Positions 16,450 through 26,275 of a stretch of 64,000 nt of DNA are shown here, in pieces. A program made the translations under genes and the position numbers. How positions within the stretch are numbered: the stretch's first letter is position 1; each line of letters begins with the position of its first letter. The notes below the pieces were generated by a model that had not been told where the DNA came from, did not search any database, and saw only the letters and a program-made list of their open reading frames with translations. Source of the stretch: CBDTTM01 sp965363355 (GTDB taxonomy: Bacteria > Bacillota > Negativicutes > Selenomonadales > Selenomonadaceae); the NCBI GenBank assembly GCA_965363355.1, contig CBDTTM010000001.1, forward strand, positions 1 to 64,000, given 5' to 3'.

Positions 16450-17049
16450 TTATAAGGATATCCGTAAGGTTTCTTCTAAAAAATCACTGTTGAAAAAACC
16501 TTTCTTTTCTGCTTTGGGTTTGGCAATCGACTTACTGTTATCGATTACAGCCTGATACACTTTTTCCTCGACGCTGCCCGGTACTAAATCTTCCCAATGT
16601 AGTGCGTCATACGGCCTTTGTTGCACTGTATTCGTGGGACGACCCGCTACCTCTAACTCGCACAGAAACTGTATCTGCCGCTTTTCCGGCCGGATATAGT
16701 AATGTTCCAGCAAATAGGTCTCTGGGTAGCTGTATTCCTTATCAGCTGAGCTCACAAGCTTGACCCAAACGTCCAAAACCTGCTCTTTGCTTTTATTGGG
16801 AAGATTTATCCATCGTGCCGATGGTTTATCCAAATAATATTTATAATCGTCATCTTGCAATATTTGCAAGAAACGATCAGCAGATTTATCATCGCCTTTT
16901 TTAGCGGGTTTTCCTTTATCCGCTGATGAACTTTTTAATAAAGTTCCCGAATCTGATGTATCTTTGTTGACGACAGTCGTATCTGCTGCAAAACAAAGCC
17001 CGCTAAAGCTGACGCAGCACAGCATTATCAAAATTCCTTGCTTTATCAT
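16450..17049 (-). CDS. Exported protein of unknown function
   Basis: 199 residues if started at the ATG at 17049, which is better placed relative to AGGTGA than the ATG two codons upstream. The N-terminus is a signal peptide: a lysine, a hydrophobic core ILIMLCCVSFSGLCF, then a likely cut after CFAA. A Lys/Ser/Asp-rich linker (to about residue 60) precedes a folded region containing YKYYLDKPSARWINLPNKSK, WVKLVSS and a YDALHWEDLVPGS motif. The LVSS-Tyr-leucine pattern resembles small secreted proteins that recur in Negativicutes, but I do not recognise a named family. It lies 32 bp after noc on the same strand and could be co-transcribed. Confidence 0.7.
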   Translation of the reverse strand: MIKQGILIMLCCVSFSGLCFAADTTVVNKDTSDSGTLLKSSSADKGKPAKKGDDKSADRFLQILQDDDYKYYLDKPSARWINLPNKSKEQVLDVWVKLVSSADKEYSYPETYLLEHYYIRPEKRQIQFLCELEVAGRPTNTVQQRPYDALHWEDLVPGSVEEKVYQAVIDNSKSIAKPKAEKKGFFNSDFLEETLRISL

Positions 17050-17081
17050 AATCATTCACCTATTTTTCCGCCCTAAAAGCA

Positions 17082-17987
17082 TTATTTTTTCTGTTTCGGA
17101 ATAACCATACTGACCGTAATGTAATCTTCCGACTGCTCTTGCTTAACTTCAACTTGCAATCCGGATTTTTTCATTTGTTTCGTCAGTTGATTGATCGTAT
17201 TTAAATATATGCGGACATCACGAACGATGCCTACTACTTTTTTCTTCGATTTTTCTTTAGGTGCAGCAGTTTCAAGCATTTTTTCGATAAACTGCTCTGT
17301 TTCACGCACATTCATTTGTTTATCGATGATTTCAGCCAAAGCCTTAACCTGCATTTCTTCCTGCGGTAATTTTAACAGAACTCTAGCGTGTCGTTCTGTT
17401 AAACCTGCTGAAAAAATCTGTCCGCGAATCTGCTCTGTCAATTTAAGCAGACGAAGCTTATTGGCAATCGTCGACTGACTTTTTCCCATGCGCTTAGCCA
17501 GCTCTTCTTGCGTAAAAGCAAAAGTCGCCATCAACTTAGCAAACCCCTCTGCTTCTTCCAAAAAATGAAGGTCTTCCCGTTGCAAATTTTCAATCATTGC
17601 AATTTCAGCAGTCTCTTTATCCTCCATTTTTTTTACAATAACCGGAACTTCGACCAAGCCTGCAAGCTTAGATGCTCTTAATCGTCGTTCACCGGCAACT
17701 AATTCAAACCCCTGCTCGCTTTGGCGTACTAATAATGGCTGAATCACACCATATTCGCGGATTGAGGCTGCTAAATCCTCAAGCGCTGCCGGAAGAAAAT
17801 TTTTTCTTGGCTGAAAAGGGTTTGGAACGATTGCATCGATTGGCACAATCTGTATATCCTGTTTATCTTCAACTGCATCGATTTGTATATTATCTATTTC
17901 CTTTGGTTCCAGCACTGCTTCGGCTTGAGCCGAATTTTTTTCCTCTATATCTGAAGCCATGCCAAACAATCTGGCTAATCCTTTCAT
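17082..17987 (-). CDS. noc: Nucleoid occlusion protein Noc (ParB family paralogue)
   Basis: 301 residues. The N-terminus MKGLARLFGM is a short basic amphipathic helix like the membrane-targeting tail of Bacillus Noc. Next come the CTPase domain (NPFQPRKNF, GVIQPLLVR, GERRLRAS, IENLQRED) and the HTH FTQEELAKRMGKSQSTIANK. Gln in KSQST and Lys in IANK match residues known to switch ParB-family binding from parS to the Noc-binding sequence. The location directly after rsmG and mnmG is the classic noc locus. Noc links specific DNA sites to the membrane and blocks division over the nucleoid. Two candidate sites are in this window (21110 and 59075). The ATG has a GGCGGTG-type ribosome site. Confidence 0.92.
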   Translation of the reverse strand: MKGLARLFGMASDIEEKNSAQAEAVLEPKEIDNIQIDAVEDKQDIQIVPIDAIVPNPFQPRKNFLPAALEDLAASIREYGVIQPLLVRQSEQGFELVAGERRLRASKLAGLVEVPVIVKKMEDKETAEIAMIENLQREDLHFLEEAEGFAKLMATFAFTQEELAKRMGKSQSTIANKLRLLKLTEQIRGQIFSAGLTERHARVLLKLPQEEMQVKALAEIIDKQMNVRETEQFIEKMLETAAPKEKSKKKVVGIVRDVRIYLNTINQLTKQMKKSGLQVEVKQEQSEDYITVSMVIPKQKK

Positions 17988-18068
17988 TCATACACCGCCC
18001 TCAATAAAACATATGACCATCATAATAATATTCGGTTGGTCAACCAAAAAATCCTTTTTCCTAGCAAC

Positions 18069-18785
18069 TCATAACGGATTTTTTTCCGGAGTTCCTGCCT
18101 TTCGCGGATATTGCGAAGGTGTTTTTTGCACTTTTTTTATATAAATAACGGCTCGACTGTCATCTATACCAGGAAGTTTTACTGGCACGACCCGTTCAAT
18201 TCTCCCACCAAGCAGGAATACGGCTTTTTTAGCTTCTTCCTCTTCTTCTTTATACTGCATTCCTTTAAGAGCGACAAAATAACCGCCAACCTTAACAAAA
18301 GGCAAGCAATATTCGCAAAGCACTGGCAATCTTGCTACTGCACGCGAGACGGCGATATCGAAGCCTTCCCTATACAACTTATTACGCGCACCCTCTTCTG
18401 CTCGTGAGTGGATTGCTGCGGCGTTTTTAAGCTGTAGCGCATTTATGACCTCTTGTAAAAAATTCACCCGTTTTTTCAATGAATCCAATAGCGTCAAATC
18501 TATATCATCCCTAAAGATTTTAAGTGGTAAACCAGGAAACCCTGCACCCGTGCCTACATCAATTACACTGGCGCCCTTTTTAAAGATATCTTCTTGCCAA
18601 CAGCTCAAAGAATCAATCATATGTTTTACAGCTACCTGTTCTGGTTCTGTAATCGCCGTAAGATTCATCCGTTCGTTCCAGTCGATAAGAAGCTCGTAGT
18701 ACAATGTATAGGCTTTTATCTGTTCATCCGTCAGGTTGCAGCCATATTCATCTGCGGATTTTTTCAATATTTCGGCAAAAATCAT
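18069..18785 (-). CDS. rsmG: 16S rRNA (guanine-N7) methyltransferase RsmG
   Basis: 238 residues, normal for RsmG/GidB. An N-terminal helical segment includes [17 protein letters not shown]. The S-adenosylmethionine-binding motif [18 protein letters not shown] is followed by [12 protein letters not shown] and the [15 protein letters not shown] segment. It methylates G527 of 16S rRNA. The C-terminus has a basic tail. Its ATG overlaps the mnmG stop (ATGA), with GAGAGGTG as ribosome site inside mnmG. A weak A-rich/T-rich hairpin overlaps its stop codon and may reduce read-through into noc. Confidence 0.95.
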   Translation of the reverse strand: MIFAEILKKSADEYGCNLTDEQIKAYTLYYELLIDWNERMNLTAITEPEQVAVKHMIDSLSCWQEDIFKKGASVIDVGTGAGFPGLPLKIFRDDIDLTLLDSLKKRVNFLQEVINALQLKNAAAIHSRAEEGARNKLYREGFDIAVSRAVARLPVLCEYCLPFVKVGGYFVALKGMQYKEEEEEAKKAVFLLGGRIERVVPVKLPGIDDSRAVIYIKKVQKTPSQYPRKAGTPEKNPL

Positions 18786-20665
18786 TTTTTCACCTCTCTA
18801 CGACATTGCTCCAAATAAACCAATAAAATCGAAATATCCGCTGGCGATACACCAGAAATACGTCCGGCTTGTCCAACCGAATGGGGCCGAATAGCAGTCA
18901 GCTTTTCTCTGGCTTCATCTCTTAAACTAGGCACGATTTGGTAATCGATATCTTCCGGCAATATTTTTTCTTCTAGTTTTTCCATGCGTTCTACTTGTTC
19001 TAGTTGCTTTTTTATATAACCTTCATAGACAACAAAGATCTCCACCTGTTTTTTCACTTCTGATTCAAGTTCTGGCAAAGAAAAAACCGATTGAAGCAAA
19101 TCATACGTAATTTCAGTCCGCTTCAACAGATCATATAACGAAGTTGTCGTTCGAATTGGTGATGAACCTATTTTTACAAGCTTCGCCTGGACATCCTGAC
19201 TTGGATTCACTAAAGCATCCTTCAAGATTTCTAAAGTACGATCTATTGCCTGACGCTTATTCACAAAGCGTTCATAACGCGAATCCGATACTAACCCAAC
19301 ATTACGGCCTTTTTCTGTAAGGCGAAGATCTGCATTGTCTTGACGAAGCAGCAGCCGATATTCTGCTCTTGACGTCATGATTCGATACGGTTCCTGTGTG
19401 CCTTTTGTGACTAAGTCATCAATCAAGACCCCTAAATAGGCCTCAGACCGTTTTAAAATCAAGGCATCTTTTCCTTGTACCTTCATTGCCGCATTGATAC
19501 CAGCGATAAGACCTTGTGCCGCTGCCTCTTCATAGCCTGATGTCCCATTTGCCTGCCCCGCTGAAAACAAACCATTTACTTTTTTGAATTCCAAAGAAGA
19601 TTTCAACTGCAATGGGTCGATACAATCATATTCTATAGCATACCCTGGACGCATGATTTTTACGGATTCCAGCCCTGGAATCGTTTTTAAAAATTCCATC
19701 TGCACATCAATCGGCATACTCGTAGACATTCCCTGTACATACATTTCTTCTGTATTAAGCCCCTCCGGCTCCAAAAACAATTGATGCTTTTCTTTCTCCG
19801 GAAAACGAAGGACTTTTGTTTCAATTGACGGACAATACCGTGGCCCTATTCCCTCGATCATGCCATTTGCCATCGGTGCCCGATGCATATTATCCCGAAG
19901 AATTTTATGCGTCTCTTCATTTGTATACGTCAGCCAGCAAGGAATCTGCTCCCTAGTCTTTTCATCGCTCATAAAAGAAAAATTATGTGCTTCATCGTCA
20001 CCCGGTTGAATCAACATCTTACTAAAATCAACCGAACGACGATCTACTCTTGCCGGGGTTCCTGTCTTAAAGCGCATCAAGTCTATTCCGGCAGCCTGCA
20101 AAGAAGCGGACAGCTTTTCTGCGGAACGCTGTCCGCTAGGCCCCCCACTATAGGTAGATTCACCGATAATGATCTTACCTCTCAAATACGTACCCGAAGC
20201 AAGCACCGCACATTGGCATTCATAAATCTCACCCGTCTCGATTTTAACGCCTTTGACTTTTCCATTTTCCAATAAGATCTCATCGACCAAAAGCTGTTTG
20301 ACGTCGAGATTTTCTTGCAGTTCACACGTTTCCTTCATTGCAAATTGATAAAGTTTTTTATCAGCTTGTGCGCGAAGCGCATGTACCGCCGGACCCTTAC
20401 CAGTGTTGAGCATGCGAAACTGTATACATGTCTTGTCTGCATTGATTCCCATTTCGCCGCCAAGAGCGTCCAGTTCCCTGACAAGATGCCCTTTAGCCGG
20501 TCCTCCTACAGAAGGGTTACATGGCATCATAGCAATGTTATCAAGGCTCAAGGTAACTAAAAGAGTCTGACAGCCAATCCTGGCTGATGCCAGTGCTGCC
20601 TCTACCCCAGCATGCCCTGCTCCTATTACAATCACATCATATTTCCCTGCAACAAACACAATCAT
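18782..20665 (-). CDS. mnmG: tRNA uridine-5-carboxymethylaminomethyl modification enzyme MnmG
   Basis: About 627 residues. The FAD-binding N-terminus [20 protein letters not shown] is followed by [19 protein letters not shown], the GTYLRGKI segment, the [17 protein letters not shown] motif, and a helical C-terminal domain ending in [20 protein letters not shown]. With MnmE it installs cmnm5U at the wobble position of certain tRNAs. Start: an ATG at 20665 lies only two bases after AGGAG, while a GTG at 20659 has better spacing; both give nearly the same protein. It overlaps or abuts the mnmE stop (20671) and the rsmG start, so mnmE-mnmG-rsmG is an operon. Confidence 0.95.
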   Translation of the reverse strand: MIVFVAGKYDVIVIGAGHAGVEAALASARIGCQTLLVTLSLDNIAMMPCNPSVGGPAKGHLVRELDALGGEMGINADKTCIQFRMLNTGKGPAVHALRAQADKKLYQFAMKETCELQENLDVKQLLVDEILLENGKVKGVKIETGEIYECQCAVLASGTYLRGKIIIGESTYSGGPSGQRSAEKLSASLQAAGIDLMRFKTGTPARVDRRSVDFSKMLIQPGDDEAHNFSFMSDEKTREQIPCWLTYTNEETHKILRDNMHRAPMANGMIEGIGPRYCPSIETKVLRFPEKEKHQLFLEPEGLNTEEMYVQGMSTSMPIDVQMEFLKTIPGLESVKIMRPGYAIEYDCIDPLQLKSSLEFKKVNGLFSAGQANGTSGYEEAAAQGLIAGINAAMKVQGKDALILKRSEAYLGVLIDDLVTKGTQEPYRIMTSRAEYRLLLRQDNADLRLTEKGRNVGLVSDSRYERFVNKRQAIDRTLEILKDALVNPSQDVQAKLVKIGSSPIRTTTSLYDLLKRTEITYDLLQSVFSLPELESEVKKQVEIFVVYEGYIKKQLEQVERMEKLEEKILPEDIDYQIVPSLRDEAREKLTAIRPHSVGQAGRISGVSPADISILLVYLEQCRREVKK

Positions 20666-20670
20666 CACTC

Positions 20671-22053
20671 CTATTTTCCAATGCAAAATTGACTAAAAAT
20701 CTGATCTATAATATCTTCACCGACTGTATCGCCAGTTATCTCTCCTAATTTTTCCCATGAGCTGCGTAAATCAATCGATATGAAATCGACAGACATACCA
20801 TTATTTACCGTTGTCAATGCCTCTGCCAAATGAAGATCTGCCTGGCGAAGGATTTCAGCTTGACGAACACTATTGACAAAAGCTCCATCGCCCTGGCTGA
20901 TGTTGCTGCCATAAACAATTTTTACGATAGCCGCTTCAAGTGCCGCAAGGCCTGTTTCAAGAACTGTCGATATTTCTATGATATCATGCTCACCCGCAGC
21001 TTCACGGATTTCTTCTAGGGGAAGCTTACCGTCTAAATCCATTTTGTTGATCAAAATCAATGCATCCTTATCGCGGACAAGCTGCAATATTTCACTATCT
21101 TCTGCGGATATTTCCCGGGAAAAATCCAAGACGACCAAAACCAGTGCTGCTTGTTCGACATAAGCTCTTGCTTTTTCAACGCCGATTTTTTCAACAAGGT
21201 CTTCTGTTTTTCGAATTCCAGCTGTATCGATGATTTTTAATGGAATACCGCTAATATTAGCATATTCTTCGATACTGTCGCGCGTCGTCCCCGGAATATC
21301 CGTAACAATCGCTCGATTTTCCCTTAATAAGGCATTGAGCAGGCTCGATTTTCCGACATTCGGTTTTCCTATAATAGCCGTTTCTAGTCCATCTCTCAAT
21401 ATTTTGCCCGTCTTCGCTGTAGCTAAAATTGCCGCCAACTCCATTCGAAGTTCCGTAACTTCATCCGCAACGTTTTGCGTCACGACATCATCAATATCAT
21501 CCTCTGGAAAATCAATAGCTGCTTCCAAATGAGCAATCATGGCTAAAATAGAATGGCGCAAGCCCTTTATTTTTTCAGAAAAATGCCCTTGGAGATGACC
21601 TTCTGCCAATCGTAAGGAAGCTTCGGTCTTAGCCTGGATGATGTCCATAACGGCTTGCGCTTGAGACAGATCCAGCCGTCCATTCAAAAAAGCACGCTTC
21701 GTAAATTCTCCTGGTTCAGCTAACCGAGCACCGGCCTTAAAAGTCAGCGCCAGTATTTCCTTAAGCGGCATGATGCCTCCATGGCAATGTATTTCAACTA
21801 CATCTTCTTTAGTATAAGAATGCGGCGCATACATCGGCAAACACAGCACTTCATCGACAATTTCTCCGGATTCCGGATAGATGATCTTTCCATAAGATGC
21901 TTGATGCGATTTTATTTCCCGCAACGTCTTTCCACTTGCTGCCTTAAATATTTTTTCGGCTACAGCCACTGCCTTTTCTCCACTGATCCGAACAATGCCG
22001 ATTCCGCCTTCTCCCATAGCTGTCGCAATAGCGCTGATTGTATCCGCCTGCAT
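20671..22053 (-). CDS. mnmE: tRNA modification GTPase MnmE
   Basis: 460 residues from the ATG at 22053, which follows GAGGAAGGGG and gives the family-typical N-terminus [19 protein letters not shown]. The frame continues about 20 codons further upstream without a ribosome site. The N-terminal tetrahydrofolate-binding domain includes [13 protein letters not shown] and [19 protein letters not shown]. The GTPase domain has [15 protein letters not shown] (G1), [12 protein letters not shown] (G2 region), [10 protein letters not shown] (G3) and NKMDLDGK (G4). The C-terminus is FCIGK, the conserved CxGK end. It acts with MnmG. A near-match to the Noc-binding site lies inside the gene at 21110-21123. 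Confidence 0.96.
   Translation of the reverse strand: MQADTISAIATAMGEGGIGIVRISGEKAVAVAEKIFKAASGKTLREIKSHQASYGKIIYPESGEIVDEVLCLPMYAPHSYTKEDVVEIHCHGGIMPLKEILALTFKAGARLAEPGEFTKRAFLNGRLDLSQAQAVMDIIQAKTEASLRLAEGHLQGHFSEKIKGLRHSILAMIAHLEAAIDFPEDDIDDVVTQNVADEVTELRMELAAILATAKTGKILRDGLETAIIGKPNVGKSSLLNALLRENRAIVTDIPGTTRDSIEEYANISGIPLKIIDTAGIRKTEDLVEKIGVEKARAYVEQAALVLVVLDFSREISAEDSEILQLVRDKDALILINKMDLDGKLPLEEIREAAGEHDIIEISTVLETGLAALEAAIVKIVYGSNISQGDGAFVNSVRQAEILRQADLHLAEALTTVNNGMSVDFISIDLRSSWEKLGEITGDTVGEDIIDQIFSQFCIGK
21110..21123. promoter_or_regulatory. Candidate Noc-binding site (13/14) inside mnmE
   Basis: ATTTCCCGGGAAAA differs from the Bacillus Noc-binding consensus ATTTCCCGGGAAAT only at the last base. 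It lies in coding sequence 3 kb from noc. A second, exact copy is at 59075. Confidence 0.5.
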
Positions 22054-22179
22054 AATCAAAACCCCTTCCTCTTTATAAAATCCACCATGTAGTCTTTCAA
22101 ATTCCGCAACCAAACGTTATGATAATTTTCTTAATCATAACAGATTGGGCCATTACAATTCCACAGTTTATTCTTTTCA

Positions 22180-22221
22180 AAAAAAATAGAGCTATCCCAA
22201 ATAAAAATTTGAGACAGCCCT
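22180..22221 (-). terminator. Terminator downstream of jag
   Basis: Arms at 22188-22201 and 22208-22221 form a 14-bp stem with three G-U pairs and a 6-nt loop. A T-run follows on the minus strand. It closes the rpmH-rnpA-yidD-yidC-jag transcript before mnmE. Confidence 0.8.
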
Positions 22222-22240
22222 TTCACAGTTCTCCCACAGC

Positions 22241-22885
22241 TTACACTTTTCTGCTATTATGCTTTATATCAATTACTACTTTACGATATGGTTCTTCACC
22301 ATCGCTATAAGTCATAACACGATGATTATCCTGTAAAGCTGTATGGATGATTTTTCGTTCATGCCTGTTCATCGGCTCCAACACGATTTTTTCACCCGAA
22401 TTCTTTACCCGGTCAGCTAAACGAAGTGCTAGGCGGCGTAAAGTTTCTTCCCGACGGCTTCTATAATTTTCCACATCAAGTATAATGCGGACTTTTTCTT
22501 CTGACAAATCTCGATTCGCTGCTAGATTTGTCAGATACTGCAATGCATCTAACGTCTGGCCGTGTTTGCCAATCAATATACCCAAATCGTCACCAATCAG
22601 ATTAAAAACATTGCCATCTTCATTGTCGCGATGTTCTACTTGAACTTCAAGGTTCATCTGTAAAAAAATCTTTTGTAAGAACTCTTCTGCTTTTTCAAGC
22701 GGAGAAAGTTCCTTGACTGTAACTCTGATTTTGGCGAGTTTGCCGCCGATAAGTCCAAAAAACCCCTTTGTAGGTTCCTCTATTATTTCAAACGAAATAC
22801 GGTCCTCAGGTAAGTTCAAATCTGCAAGAGCCGCATCTAATGCTTCTTTAACAGTTTTACCGGTTTTTTCAACGACATTCGCCAT
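22241..22885 (-). CDS. jag: RNA-binding protein Jag/KhpB (SpoIIIJ-associated)
   Basis: 214 residues from the ATG at 22885, two bases after the yidC stop and preceded by AAGGGGG. The N-terminal Jag domain is recognisable by KTVKEALDAALADL and EEPTKGFFGLIGGKLAKIRV. A KH domain follows with GDDLGILIGKHGQTLDALQ, then an R3H domain with RRLALRLADRVKNSGEKIVL and MNRHERKIIHTAL. Jag/KhpB binds RNA, in complexes with KhpA in related bacteria, and affects cell-wall synthesis and division. The order rnpA-yidD-yidC-jag is standard. Confidence 0.94.
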   Translation of the reverse strand: MANVVEKTGKTVKEALDAALADLNLPEDRISFEIIEEPTKGFFGLIGGKLAKIRVTVKELSPLEKAEEFLQKIFLQMNLEVQVEHRDNEDGNVFNLIGDDLGILIGKHGQTLDALQYLTNLAANRDLSEEKVRIILDVENYRSRREETLRRLALRLADRVKNSGEKIVLEPMNRHERKIIHTALQDNHRVMTYSDGEEPYRKVVIDIKHNSRKV

Positions 22886-22887
22886 GA

Positions 22888-23541
22888 TCAGGCAGCCCCC
22901 TTTTTCACATTGCTGTCTCCACGATACATCCACCATTGCTGCAAAATCTGCATAATATTACTGATTACCCAATAAATTACCAGACCTGCCGGGAACGTAC
23001 AACTGATCCAGCCGATAAAGAGCGGCATGAAGATCATCATCATCTTCATCTGCTGATTTGCTTCTGAAGTTGTTTGTTTCTGTTGAATAAATGTCGTCAA
23101 TGCCGAAAGAACTGGCAATATGTAATACGGATCCGCATCCGACAAATTCGTTACCCACAAAAACGAAGGATCGCCCACATAGTCAAAAGCTTTTAAGGCA
23201 TAAAACATCCCCATGAGAATCGGCATTTGTGCTACCAATGGTAAGCAACCCGCCAATGGATTTATACCCGATTCTTTATAGAGCTTCGCCATTTCTTTTT
23301 GTAAGATTTCTGGGCTCTTTTTATATTTTTCCTGCAATTTTTTCATTTCTGGCTGCATGTCCTGCATACCCTTCATCGACTTGACCTGTTTAATCGTGAG
23401 TGGATACAGAATCATCTTGACGACAATCGTCATTAAAATAATAGCTATCCCATAGCTTTCAAAACCGAGCATCGAACTAAACTGAAAGAAAAAACCTAAA
23501 ATATCCTGAAGCCAGCCAATAAATGTATCAAAGATACCCAA
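22888..23541 (-). CDS. yidC: Membrane protein insertase YidC (Oxa1 family)
   Basis: 217 residues with a TTG start and an upstream AGGATGTGAT ribosome site. It is the short Gram-positive-type YidC without the large periplasmic domain. Membrane segments are at about 20-45, then after a charged cytoplasmic hairpin (QPEMKKLQEKYKKSPEILQK) at about 95-115, 135-155, and 165-200. GINPLAGCLPLVAQMPILM is the conserved YidC/Oxa1 stretch, and a Lys in IVVKMILYPL sits in the hydrophilic-groove region. There is no lipoprotein Cys near the N-terminus, unlike Bacillus SpoIIIJ. It inserts membrane proteins alone or with SecYEG. Confidence 0.95.
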   Translation of the reverse strand: MGIFDTFIGWLQDILGFFFQFSSMLGFESYGIAIILMTIVVKMILYPLTIKQVKSMKGMQDMQPEMKKLQEKYKKSPEILQKEMAKLYKESGINPLAGCLPLVAQMPILMGMFYALKAFDYVGDPSFLWVTNLSDADPYYILPVLSALTTFIQQKQTTSEANQQMKMMMIFMPLFIGWISCTFPAGLVIYWVISNIMQILQQWWMYRGDSNVKKGAA

Positions 23542-23571
23542 AACATCACATCCTAATAATTGTAATCTCTA

Positions 23572-23781
23572 TCATTCAACAGGGTCATACCCGCCTTTAT
23601 GAAACGGGTGGCATCGCAAAATTCTTTTCACAGCCATCCATCCACCGCGAAAAGCCCCATATTTTTCAACTGCAATCAATGCATATTCCGAACACGTCGG
23701 AATATAACGGCAAGAAGGCGGCTTCAATGGCGATATAAACATCCGATAAAATTTTATCAGCAATATAAACATTCGCTTCAT
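23572..23781 (-). CDS. yidD: Membrane protein insertion efficiency factor YidD
   Basis: 69 residues. The whole protein fits the YidD family: a short amphipathic N-terminus ([17 protein letters not shown]), then [19 protein letters not shown] and the C-terminal [20 protein letters not shown]. The ATG begins directly after the rnpA stop, and the position between rnpA and yidC is the conserved one. It is thought to assist YidC at the membrane. Confidence 0.95.
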   Translation of the reverse strand: MKRMFILLIKFYRMFISPLKPPSCRYIPTCSEYALIAVEKYGAFRGGWMAVKRILRCHPFHKGGYDPVE

Positions 23782-24138
23782 TCAATCCGCCTCTTGCCCA
23801 TAAATCTTAGCTTTTCGCCCTAAAGCACGAAAAGCTTTTTCTATGACAATATACTTTACTTCTGTCGCTGCTTTTCTGCCAACAAGCAAAATACTATGTT
23901 TTTGCGTCAGCAAATCCTGATTCAGCCTATAGGCTTCCCGTAACAAACGCTTCACTCGGTTACGAGTAACCGCATTCCCCAATTTTTTTCCGGCAGCAAA
24001 ACCTACTTTGCTCTGCGCATTATTTTCCGCAAAAACATACAGCACTAAATACCGATTCGCATACGAACGTCCATAACGATAAACTTTTTGAAATTCTTTA
24101 TTCTTACGCAAAATCCGCCGCTTCGGCAATTTATACAT
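23782..24138 (-). CDS. rnpA: Ribonuclease P protein component
   Basis: 118 residues, typical for RnpA. The RNR signature GNAVTRNRVKRLLREAYR binds the RNase P RNA. The N-terminal LRKNKEFQKVYRYGRSYANR and the KVGFAAGKKLG strand are conserved. It completes the ribozyme that matures the 5' ends of tRNAs. GAGGATTAGAA precedes the ATG. It lies between rpmH and yidD in the standard operon. Confidence 0.96.
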   Translation of the reverse strand: MYKLPKRRILRKNKEFQKVYRYGRSYANRYLVLYVFAENNAQSKVGFAAGKKLGNAVTRNRVKRLLREAYRLNQDLLTQKHSILLVGRKAATEVKYIVIEKAFRALGRKAKIYGQEAD

Positions 24139-24192
24139 TTCTAATCCTCATTCCGCTAAATGGAAAAAATAGGTCACCGGAGTGACCTAATA

Positions 24193-24327
24193 TTAAGCCG
24201 ACAGTTTTTTTCTGCCTCTAGCACGTCTTTTCTTTAAGACAAGACGACCACCTTTAGTCTTCATGCGTTCACGGAAACCATGGGTTCTTTTCTTCCAAAG
24301 CGTATTTGGTTGAAAGGTTTGTTTCAT
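24193..24327 (-). CDS. rpmH: 50S ribosomal protein L34
   Basis: 44 residues reading [20 protein letters not shown], then a very basic tail ending [11 protein letters not shown]. This is the universal L34 signature, with one unusual feature: LWKKRTHGF where most have RKRKRTHGF-like. The ribosome site TAAGGAGGTG is ideal. It is the first gene of the rpmH-rnpA-yidD-yidC-jag operon and has a perfect consensus promoter. Confidence 0.97.
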   Translation of the reverse strand: MKQTFQPNTLWKKRTHGFRERMKTKGGRLVLKKRRARGRKKLSA

Positions 24328-24412
24328 TGTTTCAACACCTCCTTACCACAATAAAAAAAACGTTTTCGGTCAAAATTACAATTCTATTAATCACAAATTT
24401 TAACTATATGAA

Positions 24413-24441
24413 ATTATAGACTACACGGCCACTAGTGTCAA
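24413..24441 (-). promoter_or_regulatory. Consensus promoter of the rpmH operon
   Basis: On the minus strand, TTGACA (24441-24436), a 17-bp spacer and TATAAT (24418-24413), a perfect match. Transcription would start near 24406, about 80 nt before rpmH. Confidence 0.85.
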
Positions 24442-24471
24442 GATTTTTAGACGAAGATACGAACTGAAGAT

Positions 24472-24840
24472 TGTGGATATTTTCGTCTTTTTTATCTTTT
24501 CTCTATAAATATTGTTGATAACTTCCCTCTATTTTGGTAATATAACTTTAGCTACTTATCCACATTTCCACATAAGTCTATGGATTTATACCCATTTTCT
24601 TAAGTTTATTAACAATATAGTCCACTTATACACATATTTATCCACAAAGATGTAAATTGCAAATATGCCACTGTATACAAAGCCTCGAGAATATTTTAGT
24701 TTTTCGATTTTGTATTTTTTTTCGCCTTTTTACCTTTTCCACTGAATAAAGATATCCACAGTTGTGCATAAAATTGTGGATATCTTATCCAGGTGTTGAT
24801 AATTATTGTTCATATCTTATTTTCAGAAAGGATTTTTTTA
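24472..24840. other. oriC, upstream part: DnaA-box cluster between rpmH and dnaA
   Basis: Boxes matching TTATNCACA: exact TTATCCACA at 24556-24564 and 24638-24646, TTATACACA at 24626-24634, and on the other strand TGTGCATAA at 24763-24771. One-mismatch boxes: TGTGGATAT at 24472-24480 and 24775-24783, ATATCCACA at 24752-24760. The interval 24650-24745 is AT-rich with few boxes and is a candidate unwinding region. The position between rpmH and dnaA is the standard Firmicutes origin. No dnaA promoter could be assigned with confidence. Confidence 0.88.
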
Positions 24841-26265
24841 ATGGATCAGACTCAATTAAAGGCCACGTGGGAGCAGATTCTAAAAAAACTAGAAGATTCT
24901 CTCTCACAAATCGTATGCGAAAATTGGCTAAAGCCACTCATCCCCGTTTCGCTGACACCAACCACTTTAGAAATAGGCACTCCGACCGATTTTTCTAAAG
25001 AGTGGATTGAAACTCATTATATTCCTTTCATCATCGACGCCAGTTATGAAGTCACCCAGGCAAAACTTGAAATACGAATTACCAGTCTGCATATAGAAAA
25101 TGAAAACAGTGCTGCACCTATTCCTCAGACCAGTGCTGCAACAGTTGTGCCCGAAGCGCAGCTGCCGATGCAGGCAACATTACTCGATGAACAGACCAAT
25201 TTTCGTGCCCCTACTCCATCGCCTATTGTTCCTGGAGACCCTTCCTCTTTGAACCCTAAATATGTCTTTGAGACGTTTGTCACAGGAAATTCCAACCGAT
25301 TTGCTCATGCAGCAGCACTAGCTGTAGCTGAATCACCAGCAAGAGTTTATAACCCGTTTTTTATGTATGGCGGCGTTGGCCTCGGAAAAACTCATCTCAT
25401 GCATGCAATCGGACATAAAATTTTACAAAATCATCCAGAAATGCGCGTTCTTTACATATCAAGCGAAAAGTTTACCAATGAATTGATCAATTCGATTCGT
25501 GATGGTAAACCAGAAGCATTCCGACAAAAATATCGGAATATTGATGTTCTTCTCGTTGATGATATTCAATTCTTATCGAAAAAAGAACATACGCAAGAAG
25601 AATTTTTTCATACATTCAACACCTTGCACGATGCAAATAAACAAATCATCATTTCAAGCGATCGTCATCCTCGAGAAATCCAAACTCTTGAAGACCGCCT
25701 CCGTTCCCGTTTTGAATGGGGCCTCATCACAGACATCCAAGCTCCGGATCTGGAAACGCGTATCGCTATTCTTCGTAAAAAAGCATTGCTTGAAAATCTC
25801 AATGTTCCAAATGATGTCATGGTTTATATTGCCAGCCGCATCGATAACAATATTCGAGAACTCGAAGGTGCTTTGACTAGAGTCGTTGCCTTTGCTTCGC
25901 TGAATAACCAAGTGATAACGAATGAACTAGCAGCCGCTGCCCTAAAAGATGTTTTCCCGACGGGCAAGACAAAACAGATCACACTTGAATTGATCCAAGA
26001 AATCGTCGCATCCTATTTCAAGATTAAAGTCGACGAGTTATTGGTAAAAAAGCGGACGAGAAATTTGGCATTTCCTCGACAGATTGCGATGTATCTATGC
26101 CGAGAACTCACAGATACATCTTTGCCTAGAATAGGAGAGATGTTTGGTGGGAGAGATCATACAACTGTCATCCATGCTCATGACAAAATCAGTCGCGAAC
26201 GCAATGAAGATATGAAGCTCAACAATATCATCAAAGAACTTATCCAACGAATTGAAAGTATGTAG
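24841..26265 (+). CDS. dnaA: Chromosomal replication initiator protein DnaA
   Basis: 474 residues from the ATG at 24841, which has an AAAGGA ribosome site. The open frame upstream lies in the origin. Domain I is [14 protein letters not shown] to about residue 90. A Ser/Pro/Gln-rich linker covers about 90-135. The AAA+ domain has Walker [17 protein letters not shown], Walker [11 protein letters not shown] and the sensor motifs SSDRHPREI and [11 protein letters not shown]. The C-terminal domain IV carries the DnaA signature [15 protein letters not shown]. It binds DnaA boxes on both sides of its own gene, giving likely autoregulation. Confidence 0.98.
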   Translation: MDQTQLKATWEQILKKLEDSLSQIVCENWLKPLIPVSLTPTTLEIGTPTDFSKEWIETHYIPFIIDASYEVTQAKLEIRITSLHIENENSAAPIPQTSAATVVPEAQLPMQATLLDEQTNFRAPTPSPIVPGDPSSLNPKYVFETFVTGNSNRFAHAAALAVAESPARVYNPFFMYGGVGLGKTHLMHAIGHKILQNHPEMRVLYISSEKFTNELINSIRDGKPEAFRQKYRNIDVLLVDDIQFLSKKEHTQEEFFHTFNTLHDANKQIIISSDRHPREIQTLEDRLRSRFEWGLITDIQAPDLETRIAILRKKALLENLNVPNDVMVYIASRIDNNIRELEGALTRVVAFASLNNQVITNELAAAALKDVFPTGKTKQITLELIQEIVASYFKIKVDELLVKKRTRNLAFPRQIAMYLCRELTDTSLPRIGEMFGGRDHTTVIHAHDKISRERNEDMKLNNIIKELIQRIESM

Positions 26266-26275
26266 TGAACAAAGC

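Noticed and set aside
18030..18068. Strong terminator between rsmG and noc
   Set aside because: The pairing is mainly A/T with two or three G-C pairs and overlaps the rsmG stop; too weak to list as a separate terminator.
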